A stretch of 64,000 bases of DNA from Georgenia sp. EYE_87. Lineage in GTDB: Bacteria > Actinomycetota > Actinomycetes > Actinomycetales > Actinomycetaceae. Shown here piece after piece: positions 15,097-24,157 of this stretch. The notes below the pieces were generated by a model. The model worked only from the letters and a program-made list of their open reading frames with translations. It was not told the DNA's origin and made no database searches. Location of the stretch: positions 226,379 through 290,378 of the forward strand of contig NZ_JAHXNL010000003.1 in assembly GCF_023148685.1 (NCBI RefSeq), in the 5' to 3' direction. The position numbers and the translations under genes were made by a program. Every line of letters starts with the position of its first letter. Position 1 is the first letter of the stretch.

Positions 15097-18000
15097 GTGA
15101 GCAAGGACCGGGACGACGTGACGACGACGCAGGCTGCGCCGTCGGGGCAACCGACCGGTGACGCACGCACCGACGACAGGACGCGCACGGAGGGTGACGG
15201 CCGCCGTCGGCGAGGCCCGACGGGCGATGCCCCGCGAACCGACGAGGGAGCCCGTACGAGCGGCGGTCGCCGGCGTGGTGGACGCCGTGGCGGTCGACGT
15301 CGCCCGGAGGGTGAGCCCGAGCGGCGCACGGACCAGCCGCCTGCCCGCGAGCTTCGTGAGGGCGGACCGCGCGACGGCGAGCGGCCGAACGGGGATCGCA
15401 GTGAGGGCGAGCGGCGTGGGAGGGGCGGCTTCCGCCCCTTCACCGCAGCGCAGCTCGAGACCCGCCGCGCCGCGCTCCCCCGCATCACGTACCCCGAGCA
15501 GCTGCCCGTCTCGGCACGCCGGGAGGAGATCGCGGCCGCCATCCGCGACCACCAGGTCGTGATCGTCGCGGGCGAGACCGGGTCCGGCAAGACCACCCAG
15601 ATCCCCAAGATCTGCCTCGAGCTCGGCCGCGGGATCACCGGGCTGATCGGGCACACCCAGCCGCGACGGATCGCGGCTCGCACGGTCGCCGAGCGCATCG
15701 CCGAGGAGCTCGGGGTGGACCTGGGCGGCGCGGTCGGGTACCAGGTGCGCTTCACCGACCAGGTCTCCGCGACCACGCTGGTCAAGCTGATGACCGACGG
15801 CATCCTGCTCGCCGAGGTCCAGCGCGACCCGCTGCTGCGCCGCTACGACACGATCATCGTGGACGAGGCCCACGAGCGGAGCCTGAACATCGACTTCCTG
15901 CTGGGCTACCTCGCCCAGCTGCTCCCGAGGCGCCCGGACCTCAAGCTCATCATCACCTCCGCCACCATCGACTCGGAGCGGTTCGCCGCCCACTTCGGCG
16001 TCCGCGAGGGCGGCCGGACGGACGGCGAGCTGCTGCGCCCGGCTCCCGTGGTGGAGGTCTCGGGACGCACGTACCCGGTCGAGGTCCGCTACCGCCCCCT
16101 GGTGCCCGACACCGATGAGGAGGACGACGGCGAGGAGCCCGGCTCCGCCGTCGGGAAGGGTGGGCGGCCCGGGCCGCGCGCGGAGCCGATCGACCAGGTC
16201 ACCGGCATCACGATGGCGGCCGACGAGCTGATGGCCGAGGGACCGGGCGACATCCTCGTGTTCCTCTCCGGCGAGCGGGAGATCCGCGACACCCACGTCG
16301 CGCTCGCCGAGCACCTCGGCCCGCGCTACCTCGCGCCGGGCACCGCCCGGGGGTCCGGGCACACGCTCGACGCCGTGGAGATCGTGCCGCTGTACGCGCG
16401 GCTGTCCTCGGCGGAGCAGCACCGCGTCTTCGAGCACCACACCACCCGCCGCATCGTGCTGGCCACGAACGTCGCGGAGACCTCGCTGACCGTGCCCGGG
16501 ATCCGGTACGTCATCGACCCGGGCACCGCCCGCATCTCCCGCTACTCCAACCGCACGAAGGTCCAGCGCCTGCCCATCGAGCCGATCTCGCAGGCCAGCG
16601 CCAACCAGCGCTCGGGCCGCTGCGGGCGCGTGGCCGACGGCATCGCCATCCGCCTGTACTCCGAGGCCGACTACGCCTCGCGGCCCGAGTTCACCGAGCC
16701 GGAGATCCTCCGCACCTCCCTGGCCTCCGTCATCCTCCAGATGGCCGCCCTGAACCTCGGCGACATCGCCCGGTTCCCGTTCGTCGACCCGCCGGACACG
16801 CGGGCCGTGCGCGACGGCGTGCAGCTGCTCCACGAGATCGGCGCCCTCGACCCGGAGGCGAGCGACCCGCGCAGGCGGCTCACCGACGTCGGCCGCCAGC
16901 TCGCCCAGCTGCCCATCGACCCGCGGCTGGGGCGGATGCTGCTGGAGGCGCAGCGCAACGGCTGCGCCGCCGAGGTCATGGTCATCGTCGCGGCGCTGAG
17001 CGTGCAGGACGTGCGCGAGCGGCCGGCCGAGCACCAGCAGGCCGCGGACGAGAAGCACCGCCGCTTCACCGACCCGACGTCGGACTTCCTCGCCTACCTC
17101 AACCTCTGGCGCTACCTGCGCACCCAGCAGCGCGACCTGTCCGGCTCGGCGTTCCGGCGCCTGTGCCGGGCGGAGTTCCTCAACTACCTGCGCGTGCGGG
17201 AGTGGCAGGACGTGGTCGCCCAGCTGCGCCAGCTGGCGAAGCCGCTGGGACTGACGATGAAGCCGATCGCACTGCCGCACGAGGGCGACATCGCGGCGAC
17301 GGCGGAGAAGACGCAGGACGGCCGGCCGGACACCGCCCGGGCGGTGGTGGCCGTGGGTCGGTCCGCGGACGCGGTGAGCGCCGACGCCCTGCACCAGTCC
17401 CTGCTGGTCGGGCTGCTGTCCAACCTCGGCTCCTACGACGAGCGGCGCCGGGAGTACGCCGGCGCGCGCGGCACACGGTTCGTGGTCTGGCCCGGCTCCG
17501 GCCTGGCGAAGAAGACGCCCGCCTGGGTCATGGCCGCCGAGCTGGTGGAGACCTCGCGGCTGTTCGCGCGCACGGTGGCGCGCATCCAGCCCGAGTGGGT
17601 CGAGCCGCTGGCGGCGCACCTGGTCAAGCGGTCCTACTCCGAGCCGTACTGGTCGACCAAGCAGGGTGCGGCCATGGTCAAGGAGAAGGTCCTGCTGTAC
17701 GGCATGACCCTGGTCGCCGACCGCAACGTCCTCCTCGGCCGGCTCGGCGACCTCCCGCTCGGGGACGTCACGGCGCGCGAGCTCGCGCGCGAGATGTTCA
17801 TCCGCCACGCCCTGGTGGGCGGCGAGTGGCGCACCCACCACGAGTTCTACGCTCGCAACCGCGAGCTCCTGGCGGAGGCCGGGGAGTACGAGAACCGGGC
17901 GCGCCGCCGCGGGCTCGTCCTCGACGAGGACGGGCTGTTCGACTTCTACGACGAGCGGATCCCCGACCACGTCGTCTCGGCCCGGCACTTCGACTCGTGG

Positions 18001-19770
18001 TGGAAGAAGGCTCGCCGCGAGGACCCGGACCTGCTCACGTTCACGATGGACCTGCTGGTGCCGGACGCCGGCGCGGTCTCCGGGGCGGACTTCCCGGACA
18101 CGTGGCGCCAGGGCGACCTCACCCTGCCGCTGACCTACCAGTTCGAGCCGGGCAGCCACGCGGACGGCGTCACCGTGCACGTGCCGGTCGAGGTGCTGGG
18201 GCGGCTGCGCCCGGACGGCTTCGACTGGATGGTGCCGGGCCTGGCTCTCGAGCTCGCCACCGCGACGATCCGCGCGCTGCCCAAGAAGACCCGTGTCCAG
18301 CTGGTGCCGGCGCCCGACGTGGCGGCGCAGGTGGTCGGGCTGCTGCCGGTGTGGTCGGAGGTCGCCCCGGCCCCGCCGGGCGCGCCGTCGTACCACGAGG
18401 CCTTCGCGACGGCGGTGCGCACGCTGCGCGACGTGGAGATCCCGGCCGACGCCTGGGACGAGGAGAGGCTCCCCGACCACCTGCGCGTGACGTTCCGGGT
18501 GCTCTCCGAGCGCGGCGCGGTGCTCTCCGAGGGCAAGAGCCTCGTGGCGCTGCAGCGCGAGCTGGCGCCGCAGACCCAGCACGCCGTCAGCTCGGCCGTG
18601 CGCGGCGCCGTGCGGATCGCGATGGAGGAGGCCGCGGCGCGCTCGGGTCGCGCCACGGAGTTTCCCGCCGGGGCCTCGGGCGACGGCGGTCACGGCGGCA
18701 GCAGCGGCGGCACCAGCGGCCTCGTGGCTGGATCAGCGCCCGACGGCGGGGCCACCGGCGCCGGCGCGTCCGCCCTGCTGCCCGAGCAGGAGAACCTCAC
18801 CACCTGGCCCGACGTGCCGGGCGGGGTGATCCCGAAGCAGGTGGAGTCGACCGGCCCCCACGGGCTCGTGGTCCGCGGGTACCCGGCGCTGGTCGAGGTG
18901 ACTTCCGGCGGGGGCGGCGCGGCGGCGAAGGCCGGTGGAAGGAAGAACGGCGGCAGCAGGAGCGGCACGATGGGCGGGGGTTCCGGCAGCGCCCCGACCG
19001 TGGCGCTGCGCGTCCTCGCCGACGCCACCGAGCAGGTGCGCGCCCACCGCCTCGGCCTGCGCCGACTCGTGCTCGGCGAGACCGCCCTGAACCCCCAGCG
19101 GATCACCACCCGGTGGACCGGCAGGGAGGCCCTCACCCTCGCGGCCAGCCCGTACCCGAGCACCGACGCCCTGGTCGCGGACGTCCAGCTCGCCGCCGTG
19201 GGCGCGCTCGTGGACGGCTGGACCGCCGCCCACGGCGGGCGCCAGGTCCGGGACGCGGCCGCCTACGCCGAGCTGGTCGCCCACGTGCGCACCCTCCTCG
19301 AGGAGCACGTGCACCAGGTGATCCGGCAGGTCGTCGCGGCGCTCGACGCGCACCGCGAGCTCGAGGCCACCATCAAGGGCGCCACGTCGATGTTCCTGCT
19401 CAACACGCTCACCGACGTGCGCGACCAGGTGGCCAGGCTGGTGCGGCCGGGCTTCGTCTCGGCCACCCCGCCCGAGCGGCTCGTGCACCTGCCGCGCTAC
19501 CTCCGGGCCGCCCAGCGGCGGATCGAGCGCGCGCAGCAGAACGTGCACCAGGACGCGAACCTCGCGTGGACGGTGGGGGAGCTCGAGGACGCCTACGAGG
19601 CCGCCGTCGACGCCTCGGACCGGCTCGCCCCCGACCCGGCCCGGGACGCCACCCTCGAGGAGGTGCGCTGGCTGATCGAGGAGCTGCGCGTCAGCCTCTT
19701 CGCCCAGCAGCTCGGCACCCCGGTCAAGGTCTCGGAGAAGCGGATCCGCAAGGCGCTCGCCCAGGTGTAG
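15097..19770 (+). CDS. hrpA: ATP-dependent RNA helicase HrpA (DEAH box)
   Basis: 1557 residues from the GTG at 15097, preceded by GGGGGA. The first 110 residues are a disordered Arg/Gly/Asp-rich tail. Walker A GETGSGKTT is near residue 159 and the DEAH box (VDEAHERS) near 255, followed by SATI, the helicase-C region and QRSGRCGR. HA2, OB-fold and a DUF3418 C-terminal region complete the HrpA layout. Two low-complexity Gly/Ser/Ala insertions lie in the last third (around 18680-18770 and 18900-19000), and the protein is some 250 residues longer than the E. coli enzyme. HrpA resolves stalled or collided ribosomes in E. coli. The 237-bp gap upstream holds no gene; TGACAAT 8 bases before the GTG may be a -10. 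Confidence 0.95.
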   Translation: MSKDRDDVTTTQAAPSGQPTGDARTDDRTRTEGDGRRRRGPTGDAPRTDEGARTSGGRRRGGRRGGRRRPEGEPERRTDQPPARELREGGPRDGERPNGDRSEGERRGRGGFRPFTAAQLETRRAALPRITYPEQLPVSARREEIAAAIRDHQVVIVAGETGSGKTTQIPKICLELGRGITGLIGHTQPRRIAARTVAERIAEELGVDLGGAVGYQVRFTDQVSATTLVKLMTDGILLAEVQRDPLLRRYDTIIVDEAHERSLNIDFLLGYLAQLLPRRPDLKLIITSATIDSERFAAHFGVREGGRTDGELLRPAPVVEVSGRTYPVEVRYRPLVPDTDEEDDGEEPGSAVGKGGRPGPRAEPIDQVTGITMAADELMAEGPGDILVFLSGEREIRDTHVALAEHLGPRYLAPGTARGSGHTLDAVEIVPLYARLSSAEQHRVFEHHTTRRIVLATNVAETSLTVPGIRYVIDPGTARISRYSNRTKVQRLPIEPISQASANQRSGRCGRVADGIAIRLYSEADYASRPEFTEPEILRTSLASVILQMAALNLGDIARFPFVDPPDTRAVRDGVQLLHEIGALDPEASDPRRRLTDVGRQLAQLPIDPRLGRMLLEAQRNGCAAEVMVIVAALSVQDVRERPAEHQQAADEKHRRFTDPTSDFLAYLNLWRYLRTQQRDLSGSAFRRLCRAEFLNYLRVREWQDVVAQLRQLAKPLGLTMKPIALPHEGDIAATAEKTQDGRPDTARAVVAVGRSADAVSADALHQSLLVGLLSNLGSYDERRREYAGARGTRFVVWPGSGLAKKTPAWVMAAELVETSRLFARTVARIQPEWVEPLAAHLVKRSYSEPYWSTKQGAAMVKEKVLLYGMTLVADRNVLLGRLGDLPLGDVTARELAREMFIRHALVGGEWRTHHEFYARNRELLAEAGEYENRARRRGLVLDEDGLFDFYDERIPDHVVSARHFDSWWKKARREDPDLLTFTMDLLVPDAGAVSGADFPDTWRQGDLTLPLTYQFEPGSHADGVTVHVPVEVLGRLRPDGFDWMVPGLALELATATIRALPKKTRVQLVPAPDVAAQVVGLLPVWSEVAPAPPGAPSYHEAFATAVRTLRDVEIPADAWDEERLPDHLRVTFRVLSERGAVLSEGKSLVALQRELAPQTQHAVSSAVRGAVRIAMEEAAARSGRATEFPAGASGDGGHGGSSGGTSGLVAGSAPDGGATGAGASALLPEQENLTTWPDVPGGVIPKQVESTGPHGLVVRGYPALVEVTSGGGGAAAKAGGRKNGGSRSGTMGGGSGSAPTVALRVLADATEQVRAHRLGLRRLVLGETALNPQRITTRWTGREALTLAASPYPSTDALVADVQLAAVGALVDGWTAAHGGRQVRDAAAYAELVAHVRTLLEEHVHQVIRQVVAALDAHRELEATIKGATSMFLLNTLTDVRDQVARLVRPGFVSATPPERLVHLPRYLRAAQRRIERAQQNVHQDANLAWTVGELEDAYEAAVDASDRLAPDPARDATLEEVRWLIEELRVSLFAQQLGTPVKVSEKRIRKALAQV

Positions 19771-19783
19771 CCGGACCGCGCGG

Positions 19784-20458
19784 TCAGGGCTCGAAGCGGT
19801 AGCCCACCCCGGGCTCGGTGATCAGGTGCCGCGGCGCGGAGGGGTGCTCCTCGAGCTTGCGTCTCAGCTGCGCCATGTAGACGCGCAGGTAGTTGGTCTC
19901 GTCCGCGTACTGCGGGCCCCAGACTGCCTGGAGGAGGTCGCGGTGGGTCACCAGGGCGCCGGTCGCCCTGACCAGCACCTCGAGGAGGTTCCACTCGGTG
20001 GGTGTCAGGTGCACCGTGCCGCCCGCACGCTCGACCCGCCGCGTCGCGACGTCGATGGTGAGCTGGCCGGCCCGGACGACGGCGGGCGCCGGTTCCGGCG
20101 TCGTGCGCCGCAGCGCGGCACGCAGACGGGCGAGGAGCTCGTCCATGCCGAAGGGTTTGGTGACGTAGTCGTCCGCGCCGGCGTCCAGCGCGGCCACCTT
20201 CTCCTCCTGCGCCTCCCGGGCCGACAGGATGAGGATCGGCAGGTCCGACCAGGTCCGCAGCGCCCGCACGACGTTGATGCCGTCGGTGTCGGGAAGGCCC
20301 AGGTCGATGATCGCCACCTCCGGGGGGTGCGCGCGGGCCAGCGCCGTCGCCCGGTTCCCCTGCCCGGTCGCCTCCACCTCGAACCCCCGGGCCTCGAGGC
20401 TGATGGAGAGGGTGCGGACGAGGGCGGCGTCGTCCTCCACCAGGAGCAGGCGGGTCAC
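19784..20458 (-). CDS. KdpE-like response regulator (OmpR family)
   Basis: 224 residues from the GTG at 20458, which overlaps the kinase stop codon by 4 bp (GTGA). The receiver domain has VEDDAAL, the phosphoacceptor Asp52 in IDLGLPDTDG, Thr/Ser in LSAREAQEEK and Lys in TKPFG. The C-terminal winged helix (LTPTEWNLLEVLVR ... DETNYLRVYMAQLRRKLE) is very close to KdpE. Family knowledge says KdpE responds to potassium limitation, but no kdpFABC genes are here; the divergent potassium channel gene is the natural target. It is convergent with hrpA, with only 13 bp between stops. Confidence 0.88.
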   Translation of the reverse strand: MTRLLLVEDDAALVRTLSISLEARGFEVEATGQGNRATALARAHPPEVAIIDLGLPDTDGINVVRALRTWSDLPILILSAREAQEEKVAALDAGADDYVTKPFGMDELLARLRAALRRTTPEPAPAVVRAGQLTIDVATRRVERAGGTVHLTPTEWNLLEVLVRATGALVTHRDLLQAVWGPQYADETNYLRVYMAQLRRKLEEHPSAPRHLITEPGVGYRFEP

Positions 20459-21588
20459 CGGTCCGCCACCTCGAGGTCCACCGTCATCGTCAGACCGCCG
20501 CCGGGCGTGACCGAGGGGGTGAGCGAGCCGCCCATCGCCTGGGTGAAGCCCTGCGCGATGGCGAGCCCGAGGCCGACGTTCGACCCCTGACCACGGTCGT
20601 CGAGCCGCTGGAAGGGCACGAACATCCGGTCCCAGCGCTCGGGCGGCACCCCCGGCCCGTGGTCCACGACCCGGAGGCAGATCCGCTCGCCCCGGCCGCC
20701 GCCCGCGCCGCCGTCGAGCTCGGCGGTGATCTCCACCCCGGTGGGGCTGAACCGCAGCGCGTTCTCGACAAGGTTGTCGACCACGCGCTCGAGGAGGCCG
20801 GCGTCCGCCCACGCCGGCGGGAAGTCGTCGGGGATGTCCGTGGTCACCGCCCTGGCACGCTCGGACAGCAGCGCCCGGGAGACGACCTCGACGAGCCCGA
20901 CGGGCCCCGGCCGGACCGTCAGCGCGTCGGACTGCAACCGGCTCATGTCCAGCAGGTTCGTGATCACCCGGCTCAGGCGGTCGGTGGACTCCTCGATGGT
21001 GGCCAGCAGCTCGGCGCGCTGGTCCTCGCGCCACTCGACGTCGTCCTGCCGGAGCGTGCTCACCGCGGCCTTGGCGCTGGCCAGCGGCGTGCGCAGGTCG
21101 TGCCCGACGGCGGCGATGAGCGCGGTCCGCACGCGGTCCGCGGCGGCCAGCTCCCGCGTCTGGGCGGCCTGCGCCGCCAGGCGCTCCTGGTAGGTGACGC
21201 GGTCCCTCGCGGCCAGCTCGACCGTCGCGCTCACGATGACCGCCGCCACGACGAAGACGACGAGCTCGACCACGCTGTCCCGCTCCGCCACGACGAGCGT
21301 GTGGTAGGGCGGGGTGAGGAACCAGTTGGCCAGCCCGAACGAGATCGCCGCCGCGAGCAGCCCGGGCGTCAGCCCGCCGACGGCCGCGACCACCACGACG
21401 GCGAGCAGGTACAGCAGGAGCAGGCTGCCCAGCGCGAGCTCGCCCCGCGCGGCGACGAGCGCCACGGTGAGCAGCGGCAGACCCGCGACCACGAGCACGG
21501 CGGCGATGAGCCGCCGGGCCGGGGAGACCCCGGAGCCGCTGGGGAGCCGCCAGCGAGACCGTGCGGCGACGGGAGCGGGTTCGGACAC
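20455..21588 (-). CDS. Short KdpD-like sensor histidine kinase
   Basis: 377 residues from the GTG at 21588. It has the DUF4118 four-helix membrane region (about residues 25-125, including NWFLTPPYHTL), HisKA with His163 in GHDLRTPLAS, and HATPase with N (NLVENALRFSP), G1 (DHGPGVP) and G2 (GLGLAI) boxes. A full KdpD is near 890 residues and starts with a KdpD sensor plus Usp domain; both are absent here, so this is only the membrane and kinase half. It is coupled by a 4-bp overlap to the KdpE-like regulator and divergent from trkH/ktrB. Sensing of potassium or turgor is inferred from the family. Confidence 0.88.
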   Translation of the reverse strand: MSEPAPVAARSRWRLPSGSGVSPARRLIAAVLVVAGLPLLTVALVAARGELALGSLLLLYLLAVVVVAAVGGLTPGLLAAAISFGLANWFLTPPYHTLVVAERDSVVELVVFVVAAVIVSATVELAARDRVTYQERLAAQAAQTRELAAADRVRTALIAAVGHDLRTPLASAKAAVSTLRQDDVEWREDQRAELLATIEESTDRLSRVITNLLDMSRLQSDALTVRPGPVGLVEVVSRALLSERARAVTTDIPDDFPPAWADAGLLERVVDNLVENALRFSPTGVEITAELDGGAGGGRGERICLRVVDHGPGVPPERWDRMFVPFQRLDDRGQGSNVGLGLAIAQGFTQAMGGSLTPSVTPGGGLTMTVDLEVADR

Positions 21589-21772
21589 GCGTCCAGCCTG
21601 GCACAGCCTCACCCGGCCTGGACGCCGAGGTTTTAACGAAATCCTGACGGTCCCGAAGGCATTCCGGCGGCGTCGGGCCGACCCGTTCTTCCTATGCTCG
21701 AATGGCCCGTCCCGTTCGGCCCCAGCGGCCGCAGGCACGGCGGGACGAGACGACCGGAGAGCGCGAGCACTG

Positions 21773-23257
21773 GTGACCGACACCCACAGGGCACAGGCCC
21801 CGCTCCACCCGGCGGCACGGCCGAGCGCGACGCCGGAGCGAGCGGTCGTCGGCCGCGCGCACCTTCTCGGTCGGCTCGTCAGCGGCCGCCCCGGCCGGCC
21901 CGACCCGACGAACCAGCGACGTCGGCGAGAGATCAACCGACGCCGCCCCGTCCAGGTGGTCATCCTGGGCTTCGTGCTCGCCATCGCGGTGGGCACGGCG
22001 CTCCTCCTGCTACCGGTCGCGGCCGCGACCGGGGATCACGCCAGCTTCGTCGAGGCCTTCTTCACGGCCGTGTCAGCGATCTGCGTGACCGGCCTCGTGG
22101 TCGTGGACACGCCCACCTACTGGAGCACCTTCGGCCAGGTCGTCATCCTCGTCCTCATCCAGATCGGCGGCTTCGGGGTGATGACGATGGCCTCCGTCCT
22201 GGGCCTGATGCTCTCCCGGCGCCTGGACCTGCAGAGCAAGTTCGTCGCGGCCACCGCCACCCGGACGGTGAGCCTGGGCGACGTCACCTCCGTGCTCCTC
22301 GGCGTGCTGCGCACCACATTGATCGTCGAGGCGACGACCGCCCTCCTCCTCACCCTCCGGTGGTCCCTGGGGTACGACGTCCCCCTCGGCGACGCCGCGT
22401 GGCTCGGCGTCTTCCACGCCGTCTCGGCGTTCAACAACGCCGGCTTCGCCCTCTTCGGCGACAGTCTCATGGGCTACGCCGCCGATCCGTGGATCAGCCT
22501 GCCCGTCGCGGCCGCCCTCATCGTCGGCGGCCTCGGGTTCCCCGTGCTCCTCGAGCTCTACCGCCAGCACCGCAAGCCCGCCCGCTGGAGCCTCCAGACC
22601 AAGATCACCCTCCTCATGACCGCGGTCCTGCTCCCGGTGGGCGCGCTGTTCGTGCTGGTCGCGGAGTGGGGCAACGGCGGGACGCTGGGCCCCCTCAGCC
22701 CGCCGGCCAAGCTCCTCGCGGCCCTCTTCCAGTCCGCCACCGCCCGCACCGCCGGGTTCAACACGGTGGACATCGCCGAGATGAACACCGGCACCTGGCT
22801 CGGCATGGACGTGCTCATGTTCATCGGCGGCGGCAGCGCCGGCACGGCCGGAGGCATCAAGGTCACCACCTTCACCGTCCTGGCCTTCGCGATCTGGTCC
22901 GAGCTGCGCGGGAACCGCGACGTCTCCGCCTACCGGTGGCGCATCTCCTCGGTGACGCTGCGCCAGGCCCTCACGGTCGCGCTCCTCAGCGTCGCCCTCG
23001 TCGTGGCCTCGACCATCACCATCGCGATGACGTCACCGTTCACCCTCGACCAGATCCTCTTCGAGGTCGTCTCCGCGTTCGCCACCGTCGGCCTGTCCAC
23101 CGGCATCACCGCCGACCTCGCGGTCCCGTACCAGTTCCTGCTGACCGCCCTGATGTTCATCGGCCGCCTCGGGCCCATCACGCTGGGCACCGCCCTCGCC
23201 ATGCGCACCAGGGAGCAGGCGTTCCGCTACCCCGAGACGACCACCACCATCGGCTGA
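21773..23257 (+). CDS. TrkH/KtrB-family potassium uptake channel subunit
   Basis: 494 residues from a GTG at 21773. A basic 50-residue N-terminal tail precedes about eight to ten membrane segments arranged as four M-P-M repeats; the pore loops AICVTGLVV, NNAGFALFG, ARTAGFNTVD and ATVGLSTG each contain the selectivity glycine. The size fits KtrB (about 450) better than TrkH of enterobacteria. A KtrA/TrkA nucleotide-binding partner is expected, but none is adjacent. The divergent KdpDE-like pair probably regulates it. A -10-like TATGCT at 21693-21698 is the best promoter candidate. The stop is 1 bp from the end of the convergent enoyl-CoA hydratase gene. Confidence 0.92.
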   Translation: MTDTHRAQAPLHPAARPSATPERAVVGRAHLLGRLVSGRPGRPDPTNQRRRREINRRRPVQVVILGFVLAIAVGTALLLLPVAAATGDHASFVEAFFTAVSAICVTGLVVVDTPTYWSTFGQVVILVLIQIGGFGVMTMASVLGLMLSRRLDLQSKFVAATATRTVSLGDVTSVLLGVLRTTLIVEATTALLLTLRWSLGYDVPLGDAAWLGVFHAVSAFNNAGFALFGDSLMGYAADPWISLPVAAALIVGGLGFPVLLELYRQHRKPARWSLQTKITLLMTAVLLPVGALFVLVAEWGNGGTLGPLSPPAKLLAALFQSATARTAGFNTVDIAEMNTGTWLGMDVLMFIGGGSAGTAGGIKVTTFTVLAFAIWSELRGNRDVSAYRWRISSVTLRQALTVALLSVALVVASTITIAMTSPFTLDQILFEVVSAFATVGLSTGITADLAVPYQFLLTALMFIGRLGPITLGTALAMRTREQAFRYPETTTTIG

Positions 23258-23258
23258 C

Positions 23259-24074
23259 TCAGCGCGGGCCGGACCGCCGCAGCAGCCGCTCGAACGCCCG
23301 GGTCGCCTCGGGCGAGCGCAGTCGCGCCATGAAGTGCTCCGCCTCCTCGGCGATGCGTCCCGTCACCGTCTCGGGGTCACGCATGAGCGACCGCGTCAGC
23401 GCGACGGCCTCCGGCGGGCGGGCCGCCACCTCCGCGGCGGCGGACCGGGCGAACGCCTCCACCTCGTCCACGGGCAGGACCGCGTTGGCCAGGCCCCACG
23501 CCTGCGCCTCACGGGCGTCGACCACCTCGCCGAGGACGAGGACGGCGAAGGCCCGCGGATGGCCGATGCGGGCGGGCAGCAGCAGCGACGACGCCGCCTC
23601 GGGCACGAGACCCAGATCGACGAAGGGCGCGGACAGGAGGGCGTCGTCGGCCAGGTAGACCAGGTCGCAGTGGAGCAGCATCGTCAGGCCGATCCCGACC
23701 GCACGCCCCTGCACGGCGGCGACGAGCGGCTTGCGCCCGGCGGCGAGCGCCCGCAGGAACGCGAAGGCCGCACCGGCGGGTCCGTCGTCCGCCAGCCCGC
23801 CCCCGCCGGCGGCACCGCCCGCGGCTGCCGCCTGCCCGCCCGCGCCGCCGTCCCCGGCGGCGGCGAGGAAGTCCGCGAGGTCGTTCCCCGCGCAGAAGCT
23901 GTCCCCGGCGGCGCGCAGGAGGACGCAGCGCACCGCGTCGTCCTCGTCGGCTCCGGTGAGCGCGGCGCCGAGCGTCGCGTACATCTCCCCGGTCAGGGCG
24001 TTCTTCTTCTCCGGCCGGTTCAGGGTGAGGGTCAGCACGCCGTCGGCCTGCTCCACCAGCACGTGCGCGCTCAC
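23259..24074 (-). CDS. Enoyl-CoA hydratase/isomerase family protein with low-complexity insertion
   Basis: 271 residues. I chose the GTG at 24074 because AAGGAG stands 6 bases upstream of it (24081-24086); the ATG at 24089 lies on top of that site. The crotonase fold is clear: FCAGNDLADF (first oxyanion region), GRAVGIGLTMLLHCDLVYL (second), and APFVDLGLVPEAASSLLLP. The second catalytic carboxylate position carries Glu (PEAAS), as in enoyl-CoA isomerases. Directly after FCAGNDLADF there is an unusual stretch of about 35 residues made almost only of Gly, Ala, Asp and Gln, probably a surface loop expanded by repeat slippage. Confidence 0.88.
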   Translation of the reverse strand: MSAHVLVEQADGVLTLTLNRPEKKNALTGEMYATLGAALTGADEDDAVRCVLLRAAGDSFCAGNDLADFLAAAGDGGAGGQAAAAGGAAGGGGLADDGPAGAAFAFLRALAAGRKPLVAAVQGRAVGIGLTMLLHCDLVYLADDALLSAPFVDLGLVPEAASSLLLPARIGHPRAFAVLVLGEVVDAREAQAWGLANAVLPVDEVEAFARSAAAEVAARPPEAVALTRSLMRDPETVTGRIAEEAEHFMARLRSPEATRAFERLLRRSGPR

Positions 24075-24157
24075 GCGGGACTCCTTCATCGACGACGACG
24101 AGCGCCGCCAGCGTAGCGCCGGCCTCCGACCCCGGTCCGCGCGGGACGTGGCCGCAC

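Noticed and set aside
14896-18693. A 1265-codon open frame on the strand opposite hrpA
   Set aside because: It is antisense to a clearly conserved helicase, has no recognisable domain and has the composition expected from GC-biased third positions.
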